Source: an uncultured Collinsella sp.
GTDB taxonomy: Bacteria; Actinomycetota; Coriobacteriia; Coriobacteriales; Coriobacteriaceae
Length of the DNA stretch: 64,000 bases
Direction: 5' to 3'
NCBI GenBank assembly: GCA_900556415.1
Contig: USOU01000005.1
Span: 44,130 to 108,129, forward strand
Shown here one piece after another: positions 8,757 through 16,646 of the stretch. The notes beneath the pieces are model-generated. The model saw only the letters and a program-made list of their open reading frames with translations. It had not been told where the DNA came from and did no database searches. A program made the position numbers and the translations under genes. Position 1 is the stretch's first letter. The number at the start of each line of letters is the position of its first letter.

Positions 8757-8827
8757 TAAGTTGCGGTGAAATAGGGACTGTTTATGCAGCTAAAGCCGTA
8801 AAACAGTCTCTATTTCACCGCAACTTA
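8757..8827. repeat. 27-bp inverted repeat, type A element, copy 1
   Basis: TAAGTTGCGGTGAAATAG plus GGACTGTTT (8757-8783) pairs with 8801-8827 with a single G-U type difference and a 17-nt loop. It lies between two convergent stop codons and could act as a bidirectional terminator. A diverged copy sharing TTGCGGTGAAATAG is at 29580-29647, so this is an interspersed repeat family. Confidence 0.85.
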
Positions 8828-8835
8828 TGAGGAGG

Positions 8836-9216
8836 CTATTCGTCGCTGCCCGGTTTGCGACGGTTGGCCTTTTTAATGGCGTTGAAGCGCTTGTCGTTGA
8901 GCCTGCGCTGGCGCGATCGCTGTGGCACTTTGGTCTTGACGCGACGGCGCGGCGGACGGCCACGACGCTCAAGCTCTGCCCTCAGCTTACGCAAACAGCT
9001 CGCACGATTCTGAAACTGACTACGGCTCTCGCGCGCCGTCACGACAATCCCCGTGGGCCCATGTTTCATGCGCACCGCAGAGTCCGTCGTGTTCACGCCC
9101 TGCCCGCCCGGACCCGTCGCGCGAAACACCTGTACCTCGCAATCGCGCGCCAGCTCCTCGACCGACATCTCGGCAAAGCGCGCATACTCGCGCCAGCCCA
9201 TCTTGTTCTCATCCAT
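8836..9216 (-). CDS. Class I release factor-like protein (ArfB/YaeJ-type)
   Basis: 126 residues. It consists of a GGQ peptidyl-tRNA hydrolysis domain ([20 protein letters not shown], beginning near residue 36) followed by a very basic tail ([20 protein letters not shown] and on). It lacks the stop-codon-reading domain of RF1/RF2. This matches ArfB-type rescue factors that free stalled ribosomes, although release-factor-like proteins with other roles share this domain. The ATG follows GGGGGAGG. Upstream of it is a perfect 31-bp palindrome. Confidence 0.78.
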   Translation of the reverse strand: MDENKMGWREYARFAEMSVEELARDCEVQVFRATGPGGQGVNTTDSAVRMKHGPTGIVVTARESRSQFQNRASCLRKLRAELERRGRPPRRRVKTKVPQRSRQRRLNDKRFNAIKKANRRKPGSDE

Positions 9217-9240
9217 ATCAGCACCTCCCCCATACAAAAA

Positions 9241-9271
9241 ATGTGACAAAGGGACAGTCCCTTTGTCACAT
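9241..9271. repeat. Perfect 31-bp palindrome (type B)
   Basis: ATGTGACAAAGGGAC (9241-9255), a single A, then GTCCCTTTGTCACAT (9257-9271). It lies between the release-factor-like gene and the downstream end of xpt. The near-absence of a loop makes it a cruciform-type palindrome rather than an ordinary terminator. Confidence 0.9.
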
Positions 9272-9298
9272 CGCATACCAATCGCTTGTGTTGCGCGC

Positions 9299-9877
9299 CT
9301 AGGCGAAGGTGATCTCGCCGTTCTCGCAGTCCATTTCGGCGATACGGGCCAGGCTCTCAACGCGGAAGCCGCGCTGGCGGAGCTTATCGCCACCGCCCTG
9401 GAAGCCCTTCTCAACGGCGATGCCAATGCCGGCAACCTCGGCGCCTGCGGCCTCGCAGATCTTGATAAGGCCCTCGAGCGCGCAGCCGTTGGCCAGGAAG
9501 TCGTCGATAATCAGGACCTTGTCGCCCTCGGACAGGAAGCGCTTGCCAACGATGACCGGATACTCCTTCTGCTTGGTAAAGGAGTAGATGGTCGTGGCAT
9601 ACTGCTCGCCGTCGAGGTTGATGGACTGTGCCTTCTTGGCAAAGACCACCGGCACGCCGCCAAAGTGCTGAGCTGCAATGCAAGCCATGCCAATGCCCGA
9701 AGCCTCGATCGTCAGGATCTTGTTGATCTCGACACCCTCGAACAGACGGGCCCACTCGGCGCCCATGTGGTCGAACAGCTCAACGTCGCATTGGTGGTTG
9801 AGGAAGGCATCAACCTTAAGGACATTACCGGCCTTTACGATGCCGTCATGGCGAATACGATCCTCAAGCTCCTGCAT
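9299..9877 (-). CDS. xpt: Xanthine phosphoribosyltransferase
   Basis: 192 residues, matching Gram-positive Xpt, which converts xanthine and PRPP to XMP for purine salvage. The PRPP-binding loop [13 protein letters not shown] is plain, as is the [14 protein letters not shown] opening of the family. The ATG follows GAAGGGG at 7 nt. No purine riboswitch signature was found in the 160 bp upstream, although Xpt genes in Firmicutes often have one. Confidence 0.92.
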   Translation of the reverse strand: MQELEDRIRHDGIVKAGNVLKVDAFLNHQCDVELFDHMGAEWARLFEGVEINKILTIEASGIGMACIAAQHFGGVPVVFAKKAQSINLDGEQYATTIYSFTKQKEYPVIVGKRFLSEGDKVLIIDDFLANGCALEGLIKICEAAGAEVAGIGIAVEKGFQGGGDKLRQRGFRVESLARIAEMDCENGEITFA

Positions 9878-10036
9878 GGCGCAACCCCTTCTCGCGGCAA
9901 CGATACCGCGCGATTAATAAACGTTGTTCGATAGTCTACCACGGACCGACCCCCGCCCGCCCCACAAGCCACATCGCACCACAAAGCCGCAAGACCAGTA
10001 GATAGGCCCGACTCATGGCAAGCCTGCCCCCACAAG

Positions 10037-11341
10037 CTAATGGCGGACGCGTATCTTCACCAAACGCACCATGGCGAGCGCAAAGCCCACAGCGGCCACA
10101 GCCATGAGCACGTAGAACACCGAACGAAAACCAAACAAGAACACATCCGGACGGCCTGCAACAAAACTGGTCACGGCCTCGCCCATCGCCACGCTCATCT
10201 GCCCATACAGAATATTCGACGCCACCGTAATGCCAAGTGCCATGCCGGCATAGCGCGCCAAACTGCCCAAGCTGCCTGCAAAACCGAGTGCCTCGCGCGG
10301 AGCCGAACCCATATACAGCGAGTTATTGGGGCTCTGGAAAATCGACGTGCCACACGACATAAACGCGACGCAACACACGATCACAGGGATAGCAGAGTGC
10401 TCGTTGAGCGTGCTTACCGCAAAGAGACCGCACACATATACGCCCAGGCCGACCGCCGTGGGGCTCTCGCAGCCGACACGGTCCGAAACCGTTCCCGAAA
10501 GCGGGCCGATAAAGGCATTCACCATTGGCAGCGCCAAAAACAGCAGGCCCGAAACGTCAGACCCAAACCCATGCGCATCCTGAAAATAGAACGGCAGAAT
10601 AAACTCGGATGCGCCAATGCCAATGAACACGATGAGCATGCAGGCAAGGTTGATGGTGAAGGCCGAATTTGCAAAGCAGCGACGAGCGGCCTCGGCAAGG
10701 GGCATGGGACGTTCGCCGGCCTCTGGCCTAACATGCGGCAGCGTGTAGAGGCCCACGATAAACGAGATCACGCCAATGGGCAGGTTGATGAGGAAGATGC
10801 TCTCCCAGGGAAAGCTTGCCACCAGCATGCCGCCGAGCACGGGGCCACACATCATGCCGAGGGCCACGAAGGTCGCGAGAATACCCATGGCACGGCCTCG
10901 TTCGCGCGCCGGAAACGACTCGGTGATGATACCCATGTTGTTAGCCATGGCCGCCGCGCAACCGACGCCCTGAACAATGCGTGCCAGGATAAGAACCTCA
11001 AGCGAGGCCGAAAGGCCGCACAGCAGCGAGCCGACCGAAAAAACGATGACGCCCAGCTGGAACACATTCACCTTGCCGCGCACGTCGCCCAGACGGCCAA
11101 AGGGCAACATAGCCACGCAAGTCGCAAGCAGATACACCGAGCTTACCAGCTGAATGCGATCGAGGCCCACGCCCAGCTCCTTTTGCATCACGGGCAGCGC
11201 CACGGTCACGACGGTCGAATCCAGACACACCATAAACGTCATGATGAGCACGGTAAACAGAATCGCCCACTTGTTCTTGCCATGGGTGTCGCCCTCTAGG
11301 GCAATGTGCTCGCGGCGCAGCTGCTCTGCAGTTTTCTCCAT
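10037..11341 (-). CDS. MFS transporter, drug:H+ antiporter family
   Basis: 434 residues with many hydrophobic segments. The opening TFMVCLDSTVVTVALPVMQKEL matches motif D1 of DHA2 multidrug exporters, and GRLGDVRGK is the MFS motif A loop between helices 2 and 3. A motif C-like GPVLGG is present. Exporter function is inferred from these motifs, and the substrate is unknown. The ATG at 11341 has AAAGGA at 5 nt; the ATG two codons upstream overlaps it. Confidence 0.83.
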   Translation of the reverse strand: MEKTAEQLRREHIALEGDTHGKNKWAILFTVLIMTFMVCLDSTVVTVALPVMQKELGVGLDRIQLVSSVYLLATCVAMLPFGRLGDVRGKVNVFQLGVIVFSVGSLLCGLSASLEVLILARIVQGVGCAAAMANNMGIITESFPARERGRAMGILATFVALGMMCGPVLGGMLVASFPWESIFLINLPIGVISFIVGLYTLPHVRPEAGERPMPLAEAARRCFANSAFTINLACMLIVFIGIGASEFILPFYFQDAHGFGSDVSGLLFLALPMVNAFIGPLSGTVSDRVGCESPTAVGLGVYVCGLFAVSTLNEHSAIPVIVCCVAFMSCGTSIFQSPNNSLYMGSAPREALGFAGSLGSLARYAGMALGITVASNILYGQMSVAMGEAVTSFVAGRPDVFLFGFRSVFYVLMAVAAVGFALAMVRLVKIRVRH

Positions 11342-11365
11342 ATCCATCCTTTCGAGTGGCCCAAC

Positions 11366-11411
11366 GCAAAAAACGGGGCCCCAATCGCCTGAAAACCGCG
11401 ATTGAGGTCCC
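11366..11411 (-). terminator. Terminator downstream of metY
   Basis: On the minus strand GGGACCTCAATCGC pairs with GCGATTGGGGCCCC over a 9-nt loop and is followed by GTTTTTTG. It separates metY from the downstream MFS gene. Confidence 0.8.
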
Positions 11412-11479
11412 GCCTACGGAATCGGAACGAAAGGTCACCGAAGCTTTCTGCCAGCATCGGCACCTTGTACGGAGCTAGC

Positions 11480-12763
11480 CTAGCACTGCTCGAGCGCCTG
11501 CTCAAGGTCGGCAATCAGATCGGCCGTGTCCTCGAGGCCGCACGACAGGCGCACCATGTCGGCGGAGATGCCACAGGCGATGAGCTCCTCATCGTTCATC
11601 TGTCGATGCGTGGCGTTAGCGGGATGCAGGCAGCAAGTGCGGGCGTCGGCCACGTGCGTGGCGATCTGGGCGAGCTTGAGGCTCTTCATAAAGGTCTCGG
11701 CCGCCGCGCGACCACCGTTAAAGCCAAAGCTCACAACGCCGCAGGTACCGTTGGGCATGTACTTCTGAGCGATGTCATAGTACTTATCGCCCTCCAGGCC
11801 CGGATAGCTCACGAAGCGCACCTTGGGATGACTCTGCAGGAACTTGGCAACGGCCAGGCCGTTCTCACAATGACGCGGCATGCGCACATGCAGGCTCTCG
11901 AGCGAGCTGTTCAGGAAGAAGGCCGCCTGAGGGTTCTGCATGGGGCCGAGGTCACGCATGAGCTGAGCGGTTGCCTTGGTAATGAAGGCGCCCTCGCGAC
12001 CGAACTTCTCGGCATAAGTCACGCCGTGGTAGCTCTCATCGGGCGTGGTAAGACCCGGGAACTTGTCCGCATGGGCCATCCAGTCAAACTGGCCGTGGTC
12101 GACGATCACGCCGCCCAGGTAGGCAGCATGTCCATCCATGTACTTGGTGGTGGAGTGCGTAACGATATCGGCGCCCCACTCAAAGGGACGGCACATCACG
12201 GGTGTCGGGAAGGTGTTGTCGACCATCAGCGGCACGCCGTGGTCATGTGCGGCCTTGGCAAAACGCTCAATATCGAGCACGGCAAGGGCGGGGTTGGCAA
12301 TCGTCTCGCCAAAGACAAGCTTGGTGTTGGGCTGGAAGGCTGCCTCGAGCTCCTCATCGGTGCAGTCGGGGGCAACGAACGTGCAGGTCAAGCCCATGCG
12401 ACCCATGGTGTGAGCCAGCAGATTGTAGGTACCGCCGTAGATGGCAGAGCTTGCGACCACATGATCGCCGGCACCCGCCACGTTAAAGATCGCGAGGAAG
12501 TTCGCAGCCATGCCCGAGCTCGTGAGCATCGCAGCGGTGCCGCCCTCCATCTCGCAGATCTTGGCGGCAACCAGATCGCACGTGGGGTTCTGCAGACGGC
12601 TGTAGAAGTAGCCCGACTCCTCTAGGTCAAACAGCTTGCCCATGTGCTCGGACGTGTCGTACTTCCACGTGGTGGACTGGTAGATGGGCACCTGGCGCGG
12701 CTCGGCATCTCCCGGGTGATAGCCGCCCTGAACACATGTGGTACCGATAGTCTGCTCGCTCAT
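11480..12763 (-). CDS. metY: O-acetylhomoserine sulfhydrylase / aminocarboxypropyltransferase
   Basis: 427 residues of the Cys/Met metabolism PLP-dependent family. The PLP lysine lies in THSTTKYMDGH, and VDNTFPTPVMCRPFEWGAD and the YSRLQNPT substrate loop are typical. The length and internal insertions favour MetY-type direct sulfhydrylation over cystathionine synthase or lyase. The ATG follows AAGGGAG. The gene has its own terminator and no visible SAM riboswitch or T-box in its short 5' region. Confidence 0.88.
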   Translation of the reverse strand: MSEQTIGTTCVQGGYHPGDAEPRQVPIYQSTTWKYDTSEHMGKLFDLEESGYFYSRLQNPTCDLVAAKICEMEGGTAAMLTSSGMAANFLAIFNVAGAGDHVVASSAIYGGTYNLLAHTMGRMGLTCTFVAPDCTDEELEAAFQPNTKLVFGETIANPALAVLDIERFAKAAHDHGVPLMVDNTFPTPVMCRPFEWGADIVTHSTTKYMDGHAAYLGGVIVDHGQFDWMAHADKFPGLTTPDESYHGVTYAEKFGREGAFITKATAQLMRDLGPMQNPQAAFFLNSSLESLHVRMPRHCENGLAVAKFLQSHPKVRFVSYPGLEGDKYYDIAQKYMPNGTCGVVSFGFNGGRAAAETFMKSLKLAQIATHVADARTCCLHPANATHRQMNDEELIACGISADMVRLSCGLEDTADLIADLEQALEQC

Positions 12764-12948
12764 AACTAGCTCCCTTGCCTGGGTTACGTTTTATTCGGTT
12801 CACGATACCGCTACCCCGCACCCCTCTCAACCCATCCCCAAAGTAGGTTATGGAGCAAATTGATCAGGGGTATTTATCTCAAGCCTTGGGCATTTGCTCG
12901 ATAGATAAAAATGAGGCATACATGAAGCTCTCGATGATTACATGCACT

Positions 12949-12980
12949 GTCACGGGTACCATAGGCGAGTACACCGTGAC
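12949..12980 (+). promoter_or_regulatory. Inverted repeat just before the C_GCAxxG_C_C gene
   Basis: GTCACGG (12949-12955) and CCGTGAC (12974-12980) pair perfectly, with GTAC on both inner sides extending the symmetry. The right arm ends three bases before the AAGGAG ribosome site. It could be an operator or an mRNA hairpin that affects initiation. Confidence 0.35.
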
Positions 12981-12993
12981 CAAGGAGACAACG

Positions 12994-13440
12994 ATGAAGC
13001 AAATCGATACGGCTCAGCTCGACATCACCGCCTGTCAGGCTCAGGCTGCCGAATACCACGCCCGTGGCTTTAACTGCGCCCAGGCCGTCGCCTGCACGCT
13101 CGCGCCCGCCGTCGGGCTCGACCCCCAGGTCGCCTTTACCCTCACCGAGGGCTTTGGCGCCGGCATGGGCGGCATGACCGAAACCTGCGGCGCCATCTCG
13201 GGTGCCGTGGCCATCATGGGCTTTGTAATGAGCGACGGCATGGAAAACCCCAAGACCAAGGGCCAGACCTACAAGCTGTCGCGCGAAATCGCCAAGCGTT
13301 TTGGCGAGAAGAACACGACGACCGTCTGCGGCACGCTCAAGGGCATCGGATCGGACAAGGGTCCGCTCCGCAGCTGCCCCGGCTGCATCGACGATGCCGT
13401 CGAGATTGCCTGCGATGTGCTAAAGCAGCTCGCCGAGTAA
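12994..13440 (+). CDS. C_GCAxxG_C_C family redox-type protein
   Basis: 148 residues. The conserved cysteines of this family are visible: GFNCAQAV, then GFGAGMGGMTETCGAISGA, then VCGTL, and finally SCPGCIDDAVEIAC. The family is thought to bind metal or act in redox chemistry, but its reaction is not established. ATG at 12994 has AAGGAG at 6-nt spacing. An in-frame ATG at 12922 with weak GAGG would add 24 residues. Divergent from metY. Confidence 0.8.
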   Translation: MKQIDTAQLDITACQAQAAEYHARGFNCAQAVACTLAPAVGLDPQVAFTLTEGFGAGMGGMTETCGAISGAVAIMGFVMSDGMENPKTKGQTYKLSREIAKRFGEKNTTTVCGTLKGIGSDKGPLRSCPGCIDDAVEIACDVLKQLAE

Positions 13441-13457
13441 ACGGCTGCAACAGAAAT

Positions 13458-13504
13458 CGACGGCCGACGCGCTTGGGATTCATCCAAAAGCACGCCGGCC
13501 GTCG
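13458..13504. terminator. Bidirectional terminator-type hairpin
   Basis: CGACGGCCGACGCGCTT (13458-13474) pairs with AAGCACGCCGGCCGTCG (13488-13504) with two wobble positions. It lies between two convergent genes and has no long U-run on either side. Confidence 0.55.
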
Positions 13505-13507
13505 CCG

Positions 13508-14143
13508 TTAGAACTCCGCAAACTCGGGAACGCCAACCTCAATCTCCTCGCGCCCCGCCATAAGCTCGCGCATCTTAGCGCAAAACGGCTTCTGCTCCCC
13601 CGCCTTGAACACCAAATGAAGTGTCACGGCATCCGCGTAATCGGTATCCGAAACCTTGGCACCCGAATCCTGCGCCAAGCGAAGCACCTGCTCATACTGC
13701 GGATACGCCACATGCACATCAACCGGCACGACACTCGTCATCTCGACGATCTGCCCAGCCTCCTGAGCAGCTGCCACCGCCGCCTGCGTCGCCGCGGTAT
13801 AGGCTCGCACCAAACCACCGGGCCCCAACAGCGTGCCACCAAAATAGCGCGTCACCACGCAGCAAACATTTTTGAGCCCTGCACCGCGCAGCACCTCGAG
13901 TGTCGGCATGCCGCTCGTGCGGCTCGGCTCACCGTCATCGCTCTGGCGCTCACGTCCATCGACCAAAATCCACGCGGGAACATTGTGTCGAGCGTCGTAA
14001 TGACGTTTGCGAACGGTCTCGATAAAGGCATTAGCCTCATCTTCGGACTCAATATGGACCAGCTGGGCAATAAACCGGCTCTTGCGGTCAACGAACTCGC
14101 CCGTAGCCTCAATATTCGATTGCAAAGTAAAATAGCTGTCCAA
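13508..14143 (-). CDS. yigZ: YigZ/IMPACT family protein
   Basis: 211 residues. The N-terminal UPF0029/IMPACT domain has DGEPSRTSGMPTLEVL and CVVTRYFGGTLLGPGGLVRAY, both hallmarks of the family. A smaller C-terminal domain follows. YigZ homologues bind nucleic acids or ribosomal partners, but the molecular role is unclear. No ATG is available near the start: two adjacent TTG codons occur, and the second (14143) has AGGGA at 5-nt spacing and gives a typical MDSYFTLQ opening. Confidence 0.85.
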   Translation of the reverse strand: MDSYFTLQSNIEATGEFVDRKSRFIAQLVHIESEDEANAFIETVRKRHYDARHNVPAWILVDGRERQSDDGEPSRTSGMPTLEVLRGAGLKNVCCVVTRYFGGTLLGPGGLVRAYTAATQAAVAAAQEAGQIVEMTSVVPVDVHVAYPQYEQVLRLAQDSGAKVSDTDYADAVTLHLVFKAGEQKPFCAKMRELMAGREEIEVGVPEFAEF

Positions 14144-14262
14144 CAAAGTCCCTCAACAACAAGCAAAGCAACAAACAGCCTCAATAATACGGCAAAGCCC
14201 GTACCGATAGCCCCGGTAAATAAAACGGCGACGCCAATGACCAGGCAAAAACAGCGAGACGA

Positions 14263-14350
14263 CGTCAGCTGAGTCGATTTGGCCCGAAAGAGGAGGGAGC
14301 ACGCCTTATGGCGGCGACCGACGAATGAGCGCCAAATCGGCCAGCTGACG
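14263..14350 (-). ncRNA. Structured element A downstream of rnpB
   Basis: The outer stem CGTCAGCTG pairs with CAGCTGACG (14263-14271 with 14342-14350). A second stem, CGATTTGGC/GCCAAATCG, joins 14275-14283 to 14331-14339. An apical CGCC-TTAT-GGCG hairpin caps the rod at 14302-14313. On the minus strand the apical loop reads AUAA and the element is followed by TCGTCTCGCTGTTTTT. The strand is inferred from rnpB transcription. Confidence 0.45.
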
Positions 14351-14363
14351 CCGTCGAAGGCGA

Positions 14364-14462
14364 GAACCCGTCAGCGCGAGCAAGGTGCCTTGAAAGACGA
14401 GGGCATTGACCTTATGGTCATGCCCGAAGGCTTGAAGGGCAGATTGCCGCGCTGACGGGTTC
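14364..14462 (-). ncRNA. Structured element B downstream of rnpB
   Basis: A perfect 15-bp outer stem, GAACCCGTCAGCGCG with CGCGCTGACGGGTTC, joins 14364-14378 to 14448-14462. GCCTT/AAGGC pairs inside it, and an apical GGGCATTGACC-TTAT-GGTCATGCCC hairpin caps it. It shares the outer GTCAGC and the apical CC-TTAT-GG with element A, only 13 bp away. It may belong to a known Collinsella RNA motif or be new; this was not testable here. Confidence 0.5.
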
Positions 14463-14478
14463 GCAGCGTCAACTTAGT

Positions 14479-14843
14479 TGCTGAGTGGGCCTGTAAGCCG
14501 GGTTCTGTCGTGAACGGTCATTTATCTTGTCTGCACGTTACCATGCAGCTCCACGCACGCTACCCGAACGCGGACCGGGCCGGCCCATAGCGTTCCTATT
14601 CGCGCTTGCTCCGGATGGGGCTTGCCAAGCCGCCGTGTTACCACGACGCTGGTGGTCTCTTACACCACCGTTTCAGCTTTTCCCTTTACGCCTTGCGGCG
14701 CAGGTGGGAGTCTTCTTTTCTGCGGCGCTTTCCGTCGGATCACTCCGCCCGGCCGTTAACCGGCATCCCGCCCTCTGGAGCCCGGACTTTCCTCACGCGT
14801 ACTGCAAGCAGCACATCGCGCGACCGTCTGGCCCACTCAGCAG
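14479..14843 (-). ncRNA. rnpB: RNase P RNA (type A)
   Basis: This is the catalytic RNA that removes tRNA 5' leaders. On the minus strand the conserved 5' segment GAGGAAAGUCCGGGCUCC and the 3' segment ACAGAACCCGGCUUA are both present. The P1 stem is formed by GCUGAGUGGGCC at the 5' end and GGCCCACUCAGC at the 3' end, which fixes the boundaries to within a few bases. A TACACT -10 lies just upstream (14855-14850). Confidence 0.95.
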
Positions 14844-14929
14844 TGCAAAAGTGTAACACACCGTTGCCGCAGGCAATGGCACAACGCAAACGCTCGACAC
14901 GATAAACCAAGAACCGCCATGCGCTACAA

Positions 14930-15042
14930 TGGTCCTGTCGATGGGCAACGTCGTCAGTCGAGACGCGACCGCGCTCCGCACCCCTCCGTCTACTCGGTGT
15001 GTTCCCGCCTCCTCCCCGAGGCGGGATGTCGGCATTTTTCAT
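14930..15042 (+). ncRNA. Possible small RNA ending in a terminator hairpin
   Basis: It is bounded by a TACAAT -10-like box (near 14923-14928) and an 8-bp GC-rich hairpin plus ATTTTT ending near 15042. The -35 is poor and no known RNA family was recognised. The hairpin could equally be an isolated terminator. Confidence 0.25.
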
Positions 15043-15103
15043 GCACTGACAACCCAATAGCCTGTGGACAGCCCGGGCAGCATCGCGCATCTCAGCAGCA
15101 AAT

Positions 15104-15140
15104 GCAAAAAAGGGACCCGTCCATTGCGGACGGATCCCTT
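15104..15140 (-). terminator. rpsA terminator
   Basis: AAGGGATCCGTCC pairs with GGACGGGTCCCTT on the minus strand over a 5-nt loop and is followed by TTTTTGC. It lies 25 bp past the rpsA stop. Confidence 0.85.
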
Positions 15141-15164
15141 AAAACAAGTGATCGTCAAACCGAT

Positions 15165-16331
15165 TTACTCGGCGTCGGTCTCCTCGTCCTTCTTCTCGGA
15201 AGGCAGCGGGGTAACCTCGATCTCGACGCCCAGAGTCTCAGCAGCAGACTTCATGGACAGGGAGATACGACGACGGTCGAGGTCGATCTCCATGACCTTG
15301 ACCTGAACCTTGTCGCCCACGTGGGTGACCTGAGAAGGCTGATCGACGTGCTTGTTGGCCATCTCGGAGATGTGGACCAGACCCTCGATGCCCTCGCCCA
15401 GGTCGACGAAAGCGCCGAACGGGACAAGCTTGGTCACAGTGCCCTCGACGATAGCGCCGACGGGGTACTTCTTGACCAGTGCGCGCCACGGATCCTCGGT
15501 GGTCTGCTTGAGACCCAGGGAGATGCGCTCGCGGTTGAGATCGACGTCGAGAACCTCGACCTCGACCTCCTGGCCGACCTTGACAACCTCGGAAGGATGG
15601 TTGACGTGGTTCCAGGAGAGCTCGGAGATGTGGATGAGGCCGTCGATACCGCCGAGGTCGACAAAGGCGCCGAAGTCGACGATGGAGGAAACGGTACCCT
15701 GGAGACGCATGCCAGACTTGAGCTTGGACAGGATCTCGGAGCGCTCGGCCTTACGGGACTCCTCGAGCACGACGCGACGGGAGAGGACGACGTTGTTGCG
15801 GTTGCGGTCCATCTCGATGACGCGAGCCTCGATGCGGGTGCCCATGTAGGAGGTGAGGTCCTTGACACGACGGAGGTCGACGAGGGAAGCGGGCAGGAAG
15901 CCACGCAGGCCGATGTCGAGGATCAGGCCGCCCTTGACAACCTCGATAACCTCGCCCTCGACGTTCTCGCCGGAGTTGAACTTCTCCTCGATGCGGTTCC
16001 AAGCACGCTCGTACTCGGCACGCTTCTTGGACAGGACCAGACGACCGTCCTTGTCCTCCTTCTGGAGAACCAGAGCCTCGATGGGATCACCGAGTGCAAC
16101 GATGTCTGCAGGGTTAGCGTCCTTGCGGATGGACAGCTCGCGGACCGGGATAACGCCCTCGGACTTGAATCCGATGTCAACGAGCACCTCGTCATGCTCG
16201 ATCTTAACGACAGTGCCGTTAACGAGATCGCCCTCATCAAAGTCGGTAATCGTACCGTCGATGAGGTTGTTCATCTCCTCCTCATTGACATCGTCAAGAG
16301 AGAAAATGGACGAGTTCTGAATCTCACTCAA
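15165..16331 (-). CDS. rpsA: 30S ribosomal protein S1
   Basis: 388 residues with four S1 RNA-binding repeats, beginning near residues 35, 120, 205 and 290. Each shows the G-x-V-x-x-(I/V)-x-x-(F/Y)-G-A-F-V-D-(L/I) pattern; the third and fourth have SSIVDFGAFVDLG and TKLVPFGAFVDLG. S1 helps mRNA bind the 30S subunit. Four repeats is the usual Actinobacterial form, against six in E. coli. The TTG start is supported by AAAGGGG at 7-nt spacing. The C-terminus is acidic. Confidence 0.93.
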   Translation of the reverse strand: MSEIQNSSIFSLDDVNEEEMNNLIDGTITDFDEGDLVNGTVVKIEHDEVLVDIGFKSEGVIPVRELSIRKDANPADIVALGDPIEALVLQKEDKDGRLVLSKKRAEYERAWNRIEEKFNSGENVEGEVIEVVKGGLILDIGLRGFLPASLVDLRRVKDLTSYMGTRIEARVIEMDRNRNNVVLSRRVVLEESRKAERSEILSKLKSGMRLQGTVSSIVDFGAFVDLGGIDGLIHISELSWNHVNHPSEVVKVGQEVEVEVLDVDLNRERISLGLKQTTEDPWRALVKKYPVGAIVEGTVTKLVPFGAFVDLGEGIEGLVHISEMANKHVDQPSQVTHVGDKVQVKVMEIDLDRRRISLSMKSAAETLGVEIEVTPLPSEKKDEETDAE

Positions 16332-16646
16332 AGGTGGACCCCTTTCGAACTACGGGGCCCCGATTGCTAGGACCTACAGAAGGGTGCGACAAGCACACAA
16401 CGTTTAGGAACACTCGGGAGCCGACAGATACTAATGTGACGCTTATGCAATCACGTTCGTATAGGTTACGGGGAAATGAGTTCGATTTCAAGCGTGAACT
16501 GCGATTTTTTACTCGTGTGGAGACTTTTTCGTAATCTTATGAACACACGTCTCCACAACTTGACGATAACCAGCCAGGCATTTGGCTTTGGGGTAAAGTA
16601 TCCGGAGCCAACGACTCTAGATCAAATTTACGAGAAAGGTGCCCGC
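16332..16646. other. Intergenic region between divergent rpsA and HAD gene
   Basis: It holds the promoters of both genes, but none with a convincing pair of hexamers. A 9-bp inverted repeat, TGTGGAGAC (16516-16524) with GTCTCCACA (16549-16557), brackets an AT-rich spacer and may be an operator. A long in-frame extension of the HAD gene into this space lacks a ribosome site and was not accepted. Confidence 0.45.

Larger units (their letters stand above)
14144..14478. other. Non-coding region between yigZ and rnpB
   Basis: No gene is visible. Most of the space from 14263 to 14462 is taken by two large rod-like hairpins, described separately. Both would be transcribed on the minus strand if RNase P RNA transcription continues towards yigZ. 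Confidence 0.7.
14844..15164. other. Intergenic region between rnpB and rpsA
   Basis: This region contains the rnpB promoter, the rpsA terminator and, on the plus strand, a TACAAT box near 14923. About 80 bp further on is the hairpin CCCGCCTC-CTCCCC-GAGGCGGG, followed by ATGTCGGCATTTTTC. The last two could bound a small plus-strand RNA of roughly 100 nt, listed separately. No protein gene is supported. Confidence 0.5.

Noticed and set aside
9878..10036. Purine riboswitch upstream of xpt
   Set aside because: No conserved three-way junction strings were found; the region is short and C-rich.
14497..14843. Plus-strand frames across the RNase P region
   Set aside because: The region is RNase P RNA on the minus strand with both conserved ends; the frames are incidental.
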